Shown: in pieces, positions 6,840 to 12,191 of the stretch
Numbering within the stretch: position 1 is the first letter of the stretch
Layout: each line of letters opens with the position of its first letter
Assembly: GCA_031397815.1 (NCBI GenBank)
Contig: JANNMJ010000053.1
Coordinates: 1-12,191, forward strand
Direction of reading: 5' to 3'
Length of the DNA: 12,191 nucleotides
Source of the DNA: JANNMJ01 sp031397815
GTDB taxonomy: Bacteria; Bacteroidota; Bacteroidia; Cytophagales; Hymenobacteraceae
Made by a program: the position numbers and the translations under genes
Notes under the pieces: generated by a model
The model's database searches: none
Told to the model about the DNA's origin: nothing
What the model saw: only the letters and a program-made list of their open reading frames with translations

Positions 6840-9137
6840 ATGTATACCATTGATGAGCTGAAAGAGCGCCTGCTTGTTGATCTGAAAGAGATCGCGCAGG
6901 GCCTCGGTGTTAGTAATTTCCGCAAGCTGCCAAAGCAGGATCTGATCTACCGGATTCTCGACCAGCAAGCCGTCACACCGCCAGAAAAGCTCCCCGTAAA
7001 AAAATCATCTCCGCCAGCCGCACGCGCTCAGGCGCCCGATGAAGTGGCTCCGCCACTGCCGTCGGCTCCAGCGCCGGCTCCGGTAGTAGTGGAAGCCGCC
7101 CCGGCCCCCGTTGCCGAGGCTGCGCCGGTCGCTACTAGCGCTCCGGCTGCGGCGGAAGCTCGGCCCGTGCGGCCGGTTAAGGTCATTATGCGTCCCGGCG
7201 ACTTGGTGCCTGATCCGCGTCGCGACGCCCGCGCCCCGCGTGAGCCGCGCCCAGCACGTGAGTCGCAGCCGGAAATTTTGGCCGTAACGCGGGAAATTCC
7301 GGCTGTTCCGGCGGCGGCGGCCGTTGCGGAAGCGCCGGAAGCTCAGTCCCAGCCCGAAGCGCGGGAGCAGCGTTTGCCGCGCCCCGATAACCGGGAGCCA
7401 CGGGAAGCCCGCGAGCCGCGCCCTGATAACCGCGAGCCGCGTGACCCGAACCAGCCACGCGAAAACCGCGACCAGCGCCTCCCGCGTGACCCCAACCAGC
7501 CGCGCGAAAACCGCGAGCCGCGTGACCCGAACCAAATCCGGGAGCCACGCGATCCGAACCAAGTCCGCGAGCCACGCGACCCGAACCAGCCGCGTGAAAA
7601 CCGCGACCAGCGTCCGCCGCGTGACGACCGTCGCGACCCGAATCAGCCCCGTGAGCCACGCGATCCGAACCAGATCCGTGAACCACGCGATCCGAATCAG
7701 CCCCGTGAGCCGCGCGAGCCACGCGACCCAAACCAGATCCGTGAGCCGCGTGAGCCACGCGACCCAAATCAGATCCGCGAACCCCGCGACCCAAACCAGC
7801 CGCGCGAATTCCGCGAAAACCGCGACCAGCGCCTGCCCCGCGACGACCGCCGCGACGCGAACCAGCCGCGCGAAAACCGCGAGAACCGTGAATTCCGGGA
7901 CCGCGAAAACCGCGACCAGCCACGCATCGACCGGCAGGAGCCGGTTGGCGTCGGTAACCGCGATGCGAACCCGCCGCGCCGCCAGAATTTACCGGCGGCT
8001 AATAATTACAATTTCCGCGAGTTTGATGGCCTGATTGAGGCCGAGGGTACGCTGGAAATGATGCCGGAAGGCCACGGTTTTCTGCGCTCGACGGCGTACA
8101 ACTATATGGCTTCCCCGGACGATGTGTACGTCTCGCCGGTGCAGGTCAAGACGTATGCGCTGCTCCCCGGCGATACCGTGAAAGGGTATATCCGGCCGCC
8201 GCGTGAGCAGGAGAAATATTTCGTGCTGCTGAAAGCCGAAAGCATCAACGGCCGCACGCCGGAGCAGCTCCGCGACCGGATTCCGTTTAATAACCTCACG
8301 CCGCTCTTTGCGGAAGAGCGTTTGAAGCTGACGACCAAGTCGTCGCAGCTCTCCACGCGTATTCTCGACCTGTTCGCGCCGATCGGTAAAGGGCAGCGCG
8401 GGCTGATTGTGGCACAGCCGAAGACCGGTAAAACGGTGCTTTTGCAGGAAATTGCCAACGCTATTTCCGAAAATCATCCGGAAGTTTATCTGATGATTTT
8501 GCTGATCGACGAGCGGCCCGAGGAAGTGACGGATATGCAGCGCTCGGTGAAAGCGGAAGTGCTGTCGAGCACGTTCGACGAAACGCCGGACCGCCACGTT
8601 AAAATCGCGCAGATGGCGATTGATAAAGCCCGCCGCCTCGTGGAGTGCGGGCACGATGTGGTGATTATGCTTGATTCGATTACGCGTCTCGCGCGGGCTT
8701 ACAACGCGGTGCAGCCGTCGTCGGGCTCGATTATGTCGGGCGGCCTGTATTCCAACGCGTTGCATAAGCCGAAGCGGTTTTTCGGTGCCGCCCGGAATGT
8801 CGAGAACGGCGGTTCGCTGACCATTATCGCGACGGCGCTCATCGAGACCGGCTCGCGGATGGACGAGGTGATTTTTGAGGAATTCAAAGGCACCGGCAAC
8901 ATGGAATTGCAGCTCGACCGGAAGCTCGCGAACAAGCGCATCTTCCCGGCAATCGACGTTCCGGCGTCGGGGACGCGGCGCGAAGACCTGCTGATGGGGC
9001 CGGAAGAGCTGGCGCGCGTCTGGATGCTCCGCAAGTATATGAGCGACATGACGGCCACCGAGGCGATGGATTTCCTGAAAGACCGTCTGGCAGGAACGCG
9101 CTCGAATCTCGAATTCTTGGCGTCGATGAATACCTGA
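6840..9137 (+). CDS. rho: Transcription termination factor Rho with long disordered insert
   Basis: Rho is a hexameric RNA-dependent ATPase/translocase that ends transcription and silences untranslated RNA. At 765 aa this copy is far longer than E. coli Rho (419 aa). Residues 1-44 form the Rho N-terminal helical domain (MYTIDELKERLLVDLKEIAQ...). Residues 45-165 are Ala/Pro-rich; 173-365 are an R/E/D/N/P/Q-rich repeat insert. The conserved core starts near 390: the primary RNA-binding OB fold includes GHGFLRS (411-417) and DDVYVSP (427-433). The motor has Walker A QPKTGKT (526-532), the catalytic-Glu segment LLIDERPEEV (554-563), Walker B VVIMLDSITRLARAYN (607-622), a Q-loop around SGGLYSNALHKPKRFF (633-648), and EEFKGTGNMEL (680-690). 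All expected motor motifs are present, so it should be functional. The ATG at 6840 matches the family N-terminus; the 50 codons upstream do not. A long leader precedes it and a very strong hairpin terminator follows. Core identity is certain; the role of the insert is inferred. Confidence 0.97.
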   Translation: MYTIDELKERLLVDLKEIAQGLGVSNFRKLPKQDLIYRILDQQAVTPPEKLPVKKSSPPAARAQAPDEVAPPLPSAPAPAPVVVEAAPAPVAEAAPVATSAPAAAEARPVRPVKVIMRPGDLVPDPRRDARAPREPRPARESQPEILAVTREIPAVPAAAAVAEAPEAQSQPEAREQRLPRPDNREPREAREPRPDNREPRDPNQPRENRDQRLPRDPNQPRENREPRDPNQIREPRDPNQVREPRDPNQPRENRDQRPPRDDRRDPNQPREPRDPNQIREPRDPNQPREPREPRDPNQIREPREPRDPNQIREPRDPNQPREFRENRDQRLPRDDRRDANQPRENRENREFRDRENRDQPRIDRQEPVGVGNRDANPPRRQNLPAANNYNFREFDGLIEAEGTLEMMPEGHGFLRSTAYNYMASPDDVYVSPVQVKTYALLPGDTVKGYIRPPREQEKYFVLLKAESINGRTPEQLRDRIPFNNLTPLFAEERLKLTTKSSQLSTRILDLFAPIGKGQRGLIVAQPKTGKTVLLQEIANAISENHPEVYLMILLIDERPEEVTDMQRSVKAEVLSSTFDETPDRHVKIAQMAIDKARRLVECGHDVVIMLDSITRLARAYNAVQPSSGSIMSGGLYSNALHKPKRFFGAARNVENGGSLTIIATALIETGSRMDEVIFEEFKGTGNMELQLDRKLANKRIFPAIDVPASGTRREDLLMGPEELARVWMLRKYMSDMTATEAMDFLKDRLAGTRSNLEFLASMNT
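7356..7934 (+). repeat. Coding tandem repeat (RDPNQxRE units) in rho
   Basis: Rho residues 173-365 consist almost only of R, E, D, N, P and Q. The core unit is REPRDPNQ followed by P, I or V (9 aa, 27 bp); DPNQ occurs 11 times between residues 202 and 320, plus one DANQ at 339. Starts are spaced mostly 9 or 12 residues apart, with 15, 19 and 22 elsewhere, the longer gaps filled by RENRDQRLP or RDDRR variants. The units differ at many synonymous positions (for example CGT/CGC, GAC/GAT, AAC/AAT, CCG/CCA), so the peptide pattern is better conserved than the DNA. Positive and negative charges are roughly balanced, giving a polyampholyte that should be disordered. Confidence 0.9.
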
Positions 9138-9150
9138 TCAATTTCGGAGC

Positions 9151-9166
9151 GAAACCAGCTGGTTTC
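9151..9166. repeat. Perfect 16-bp palindrome after rho
   Basis: GAAACCAGCTGGTTTC (9151-9166) is exactly self-complementary and lies 13 bp past the rho stop codon. It is not followed by a T-run. It could be a second 3' hairpin that protects the rho mRNA end, or a binding site for a dimeric protein; nothing in the sequence decides between these. Confidence 0.5.
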
Positions 9167-9174
9167 TGCTGCGC

Positions 9175-9234
9175 GCAACCCCGGTCATTTGACTTGCACA
9201 TTGTGTAAGCCAAGTGGCCGGGGTTGCTCGTTTT
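9175..9234 (+). terminator. Very long hairpin terminator of rho
   Basis: Bases 9175-9200 pair with 9202-9227. The basal 10 bp, GCAACCCCGG with CCGGGGTTGC, are perfect. The upper part has three G-U wobbles (9185/9217, 9188/9214, 9196/9206) and one A-C mismatch (9192/9210). CGTTTT ends the structure at 9229-9234. In plus-strand RNA 25 of 26 positions can pair (a few at the tip must open to form the loop), while in minus-strand RNA the wobbles become A-C mismatches. This points to a plus-strand RNA structure, best read as the intrinsic terminator of rho. Confidence 0.8.
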
Positions 9235-9238
9235 CAAT

Positions 9239-9261
9239 CTGTCAAGAAGCGAGCTTGACAG
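9239..9261. repeat. 8-bp perfect hairpin upstream of the DUF2490 gene
   Basis: CTGTCAAG (9239-9246) pairs with CTTGACAG (9254-9261) around a 7-nt loop. No T-run follows on the plus strand. It lies 51 bp before the next gene and could be a leader hairpin or operator. TAATTTCG just downstream (9267-9274) is a 7/8 match to the Bacteroidota -7 box, without a clear -33 partner. Confidence 0.4.
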
Positions 9262-9312
9262 CCGTGTAATTTCGCAGCCGACTATCCTCTTTCACCCACC
9301 CACCTGATTCTC

Positions 9313-10125
9313 TTGCTAAAATTATCCTTCCGCCGAGTGGCCCTGATGGGCAAGATGGCGCTAACGCTGGCCTGCGCGCCGAAATCGGCGGAAGCCCAAC
9401 AGCGGCCGCTGCGCACGTTCGTGCCCCAATACCACGCGTGGCTGGTGGTGAATACGGAGTCGCGGTTCACGAAGCAGTGGGGGATGCGCAACGAGGTGAT
9501 TTTGCGGCGCGCGGAGGCCGGCAAGACGTGGCAGCAGGTTCAGCTGCGCGTAGCGCCGATCTGGAACCCGCGCTCTGATTTGCAGCTTTCGGTTGGGTAT
9601 TTATTTAGCCGAAATTTTCCGTATGGAGATTATCCGGTCGCGCACGTTTTTAGCGAGAACCGGCTGTATGAGCAGGTATTATTGCGGTCGGGGTTTGGGA
9701 GGTTTGGGCTGACGCACCGCTACCGGCTCGAACAGCGCTGGAACCGGCCGTGGCAGCGCTTGGGGACGCCGGAAGCTGGGCCGGAGACGGTTTACACGAA
9801 TCGGGCGCGGTACTTCACGCGCTTGGCCCGGCCGTTCGGCAAGGATAATCTGGGGCCGTATGCGGCTTTGTCAGGCGAAGTATTTGCGAGTTTCGGCCGA
9901 AACGTGGGGCCGAATATTCTGGAGCAAGCGCGCGCTTACGGCGGCGTAGGCTGGCAGCTTACGCCCGCGCTAGCGCTGGAAATTGGGTATCTGCACCAAT
10001 TGCTTCAACAGGGAAACGGCCGGATATTCGAAGCAAATAATACGCTTCAGCTGACGGTGAATTTCAACCCTAATTTCGGCGATCCGGCGGCTGAGCGGCC
10101 TCAAGTGAACGATAGCGCCGATTAA
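9313..10125 (+). CDS. DUF2490 family outer-membrane-type protein
   Basis: This 270-aa exported protein resembles DUF2490, a Bacteroidota/Proteobacteria family predicted to form a small outer-membrane beta-barrel; its function is unknown. Seen here: a signal peptide with a basic start (KLSFRR), a hydrophobic stretch (9-22) and a likely cleavage at AEA/Q near residue 28. Alternating-residue, aromatic-ended strands follow, such as WLVVNTESRFT, LQLSVGYLFSRN and LQLTVNFNPNF, and the family-type segment LTHRYRLEQRW lies at 133-143. Members often start the mature part with a WxxxxxxxRF-type strand, as at 43-52. The start is TTG at 9313, preferred because it supplies the basic n-region; an ATG at 9346 would leave a poor signal peptide. 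There is no clear Shine-Dalgarno. The gene converges on the next one with only 7 bp between stop codons and no terminator. Export confident; family likely. Confidence 0.8.
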   Translation: MLKLSFRRVALMGKMALTLACAPKSAEAQQRPLRTFVPQYHAWLVVNTESRFTKQWGMRNEVILRRAEAGKTWQQVQLRVAPIWNPRSDLQLSVGYLFSRNFPYGDYPVAHVFSENRLYEQVLLRSGFGRFGLTHRYRLEQRWNRPWQRLGTPEAGPETVYTNRARYFTRLARPFGKDNLGPYAALSGEVFASFGRNVGPNILEQARAYGGVGWQLTPALALEIGYLHQLLQQGNGRIFEANNTLQLTVNFNPNFGDPAAERPQVNDSAD

Positions 10126-10132
10126 TACGGCG

Positions 10133-10702
10133 CTACTGAGCCGCTTCGGCAGTGCCCCAATCGAGCACTTTCCAGGTGACGTGAAGCTGATCGGCGGAGG
10201 CGGTGCTGAGGTCGTAGCGGGCGACGGCGGTGCCCGATCCGGACGCCGTGTGCCAGCTCATGAGCGCCAAGTGCGGCGAAAGGATGCGAACGTCTTCAAT
10301 AGCGGGGGCGGTGGGCGCCTGGGTGGTGCCACCGGCGAGACTGGCGGCTTGCCGACGAAGGTCCTGTTCGAGGTAAGCTTCGGGGTCGGCGGGTAAGCCG
10401 GCTTTCATGAGGTCGCTCAGCTCGTCGCCGGTGAGGGAGCCTAGCTCGTCGGCAAATACGGCGGCGGCGGGTTCTTCGACCTTGATGGTATCCAGATCGA
10501 CTGGCTCGGCGGGGGTGAGGGACGGGGTAGGGGAGCCGCTCCGGTCTTGCCGGAACAGCATGCGGTCACGTTCGAGGACTTGCCGCTGGGCGAGGGCCAA
10601 CTCGCTCTTCTGGCGCCCCACCAGAACGCCGAAGTACAGCGCCAGCCCGCACATCAGCAGCGTCAGAAAGGCAAAAACGAGGATGAGACGGTTAGTAGGC
10701 AT
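10133..10702 (-). CDS. Hypothetical membrane-anchored protein
   Basis: I do not recognise this 189-aa protein. A single N-terminal transmembrane segment (about 6-28, LILVFAFLTLLMCGLALYFG) is followed by a short charged helix that could form a coiled coil (about 30-52, QKSELALAQRQVLERDRMLF). A Pro/Ser/Asp/Glu-rich acidic linker (53-90) and a second helical acidic part (90-122) come next. The C-terminal 55 residues (136-189), with beta-like alternation (VRILSPHLALMSWHT, then AVARYDLS, then QLHVTWKVLDWG), may be a small soluble domain. The N-terminus is positive only at Arg5, so topology is unclear; with an uncleaved signal anchor the body would be periplasmic. There are no catalytic motifs. It faces the DUF2490 gene tail to tail; two palindromic repeats lie upstream. 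It is most likely a lineage-specific envelope protein. Confidence 0.7.
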   Translation of the reverse strand: MPTNRLILVFAFLTLLMCGLALYFGVLVGRQKSELALAQRQVLERDRMLFRQDRSGSPTPSLTPAEPVDLDTIKVEEPAAAVFADELGSLTGDELSDLMKAGLPADPEAYLEQDLRRQAASLAGGTTQAPTAPAIEDVRILSPHLALMSWHTASGSGTAVARYDLSTASADQLHVTWKVLDWGTAEAAQ

Positions 10703-10723
10703 TCAGCAGCAGAAGGGGAAAAT

Positions 10724-10790
10724 AACATAGGGTCGGGCCTTGCGCCTGCCCCTCATCAGATACAACATAGGAGCGGGCCTTGTGCCCGCC
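10724..10790. repeat. Two direct copies of a palindromic intergenic repeat
   Basis: AACATAGG begins each copy (10724 and 10764, 40 bp apart) and is followed by a similar GC-rich hairpin. In copy 2, GCGGGC (10773-10778) pairs perfectly with GCCCGC (10784-10789) around CTTGT. In copy 1, CGGGC (10734-10738) pairs with GCCTG (10744-10748) around CTTGC, including one G-U pair. The form (short palindrome with a conserved flank, tandem, in a gap between two genes) fits a REP-like dispersed element. There is no T-run, so it is not a terminator in either direction. Confidence 0.6.
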
Positions 10791-10840
10791 TGCCCGCCGG
10801 TTGCCCGGTGCGCCGACGGCCGCAAAGCCCGCCCCACGAA

Positions 10841-10860
10841 TCGCGCGCGAAACCGCGCGA
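10841..10860. repeat. GC hairpin downstream of the E2 gene
   Basis: TCGCGCG (10841-10847) pairs with CGCGCGA (10854-10860) around a 6-nt loop, 7 bp beyond the E2 stop codon. No T-run follows on the minus strand, so it is at best a 3'-end stabilising hairpin or a Rho-dependent end rather than an intrinsic terminator. Confidence 0.4.
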
Positions 10861-10866
10861 ACTGAA

Positions 10867-12191
10867 TTAAATCGCCGTCGTGACGTCGAACTGCTCCAGA
10901 TAATCGGCTACGCGCCGGACGAACATGCCGCCGAGCGCGCCGTCGACGACGCGGTGGTCGTAGGAGTGCGAGAGGAACATGAACTGGCGCACGCCGATGA
11001 GGTCGCCCTGCGGGGTTTCGATGACGGCGGGCTTCTTCCGAATCGCGCCGAGCGCCATAATCGCCACCTGCGGCTGCATAATGATCGGCGTGCCCATCAC
11101 GTTGCCGAACGAGCCGACGTTGGACGTGGTGTACGTGCCGCCTTCCAGATCAGCCGGGGTGAGCTTGTTCTGACGGGCGCGGTTCGCGAGGTCGTTGACC
11201 TTTTTGGTGAGCCCGTGCAGGTTGAGCTGGTCGGCGTTGTGGATGACGGGCACGATGAGGTTCCCCGACGGCAGCGCGACGGCCATCCCGATGTTGATGT
11301 CCTTCTTCTTGATGATGTAGTCGCCGTCGATGGAGACGTTGATCATCGGGAAATCCTGAATGGCGCGCACGACGGCTTGCAACAGCAGCGGCGTGAACGT
11401 GAGCGCCTCGCCGTGGCGCTTCTTGTACGCGTCCTTGTTGGCTTCGCGCCACTTCACCAGCTCCGTCACATCGGCTTCCACGAAGGAGGTGACGTGCGGG
11501 GAGATGCGCTTCGAGTCGACCATCCGCTGCGCGATCATCTTGCGCATCCGGTCCATCTCAATCAATTCCTGATTACCCGACACGCTCGGCGCGGCTTTCG
11601 GCGCGGCCGGGGCGGTGGGCGCTGCGGGTTTGGCTGCGCCGTTCGCCGAAGGTGCCGACACGGGCGCGGGCGCCGGGGCAGCGGCCACCGGAGCCGCTAC
11701 GGCTGGTGCGTTGGCGCGCTGCTGCACGTACGCGAGGATGTCTTTCTTCGTGACGCGGCCTTCCTGACCGGTGCCGGGCACGGTTTCCAGCTCGCCCATC
11801 GCGATGCCTTCCTGCCGGGCAATGTTGAGCACGAGCGGCGAGTAAAAACGCGCGCCGTTGCTCACGAAACCGCCGCCGCCGCCCGTCGGGACGTGCGGCA
11901 CCTGCGCGGCAATCTGCACTTCTTCCGCCGTCACGGCCGCTTCGACGGTGGCATTTGCCGAACCGAGCGCCTGCGTGCTCGGGGCCGCAACTTCCGCTTC
12001 GCCGCCGGTGCTGATGACGGCAATGGCCGCACCAACCGCGACTACATCCCCCTCCTGCGCGAGGATTTCGGTGAGCGTCCCGGCGTGAATGGCGGGCACT
12101 TCGGTATCGACTTTGTCGGTCGCCACTTCGAGTACAGACTCATCGGCCTCAATCCGGTCGCCGACCTTCTTGAGCCATTTGAGCACGGTAC
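10867..12191 (-). CDS. 2-oxo-acid dehydrogenase E2 subunit (dihydrolipoyl acyltransferase), 5' partial
   Basis: This is the core acyltransferase of a pyruvate, 2-oxoglutarate or branched-chain 2-oxo-acid dehydrogenase complex; it moves the acyl group from lipoyl-lysine to CoA. The window cuts off the N-terminus: about 440 residues are visible and the reading frame continues past the edge, so the GTG at 12184-12186 is an internal valine, not a start. Visible: one lipoyl domain with EVATDKVDTEVP (lipoyl Lys codon at 12112-12114), a glycine/alanine-rich linker, a peripheral subunit-binding domain (YSPLVLNIARQEGI ... GRVTKKDILAYV), an Ala/Pro linker, and the catalytic domain with SPHVTSFVEADVTELVKW and the active-site SHSYDHRVVDG (His codon 10954-10956). 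A single lipoyl domain and this catalytic sequence are typical of Bacteroidota E2 proteins often labelled branched-chain or generic; the substrate cannot be fixed here. The stop TAA is followed by a GC hairpin. Confidence 0.95.
   Translation of the reverse strand, partial: TVLKWLKKVGDRIEADESVLEVATDKVDTEVPAIHAGTLTEILAQEGDVVAVGAAIAVISTGGEAEVAAPSTQALGSANATVEAAVTAEEVQIAAQVPHVPTGGGGGFVSNGARFYSPLVLNIARQEGIAMGELETVPGTGQEGRVTKKDILAYVQQRANAPAVAAPVAAAPAPAPVSAPSANGAAKPAAPTAPAAPKAAPSVSGNQELIEMDRMRKMIAQRMVDSKRISPHVTSFVEADVTELVKWREANKDAYKKRHGEALTFTPLLLQAVVRAIQDFPMINVSIDGDYIIKKKDINIGMAVALPSGNLIVPVIHNADQLNLHGLTKKVNDLANRARQNKLTPADLEGGTYTTSNVGSFGNVMGTPIIMQPQVAIMALGAIRKKPAVIETPQGDLIGVRQFMFLSHSYDHRVVDGALGGMFVRRVADYLEQFDVTTAI

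Noticed and set aside
7440..7859. CRISPR-like regular repeat
   Set aside because: The 27-bp periodicity is coding sequence in the rho frame, units are contiguous without unique spacers, and spacing varies in multiples of 3.
7186..7923. 245-codon minus-strand frame rich in GRVAHGxGSDR repeats, and a 236-codon plus-strand frame at 7324-8034
   Set aside because: Both are shadows of the rho repeat: a 27-bp unit free of stops in one frame tends to be open in others. They lack family similarity and overlap a certain gene.
9255..9288. TTGACA as a sigma70 -35 box for the DUF2490 gene
   Set aside because: It is one arm of the hairpin at 9239-9261, the only TATCCT-like partner is 22 bp away, and Bacteroidota primary sigma does not use this consensus.

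Overview
The window looks like an ordinary chromosomal segment of a GC-rich Bacteroidota bacterium, most likely a Cytophagales/Hymenobacter-like organism. Several observations support this. There is a secreted serine hydrolase with a type IX secretion (T9SS) C-terminal sorting domain and a DUF2490 outer-membrane-type protein. A TAnnTTTG-type -7 promoter box precedes serS. Shine-Dalgarno sequences are largely absent. Rho carries a very long, charged, low-complexity insert of the kind seen in this phylum. The genus is inferred, not demonstrated.

Layout. 1-328: no gene; a cluster of inverted repeats and hairpins that ends in a terminator-like structure. 329-787 (-): DUF1569/DinB-like protein. 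886-3656 (+): a two-gene operon with a 4-nt ATGA overlap, encoding a family-X DNA polymerase/PHP protein and a GT9 heptosyltransferase-like enzyme. 3670-4980 (-): the T9SS-exported serine hydrolase. 5117-6394 (-): seryl-tRNA synthetase, with its own promoter and a strong intrinsic terminator. 6395-6839: a 445-bp divergent intergenic region that includes the rho leader. 6840-9137 (+): transcription terminator Rho, 765 aa, followed by a very long hairpin terminator. 9313-10125 (+): DUF2490 protein, facing 10133-10702 (-), a membrane-anchored protein of unknown function. 10703-10866: two copies of a palindromic repeat. 10867-12191 (-): 2-oxo-acid dehydrogenase E2 subunit, cut at its N-terminus by the window edge.

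The genes are mostly housekeeping (translation, transcription termination, central metabolism, envelope, repair), and I see no defence island, prophage, CRISPR array or secondary-metabolite cluster. The two most notable items are protein-level. The PolX homologue has lost all three palm aspartates while keeping an intact PHP metal site, so it is probably a nuclease rather than a polymerase. Rho carries a polyampholytic repeat with 11 DPNQ units in about 190 disordered residues, placed between its N-terminal domain and its RNA-binding core. The nucleic-acid hairpins around rho are the most interesting non-coding signals.
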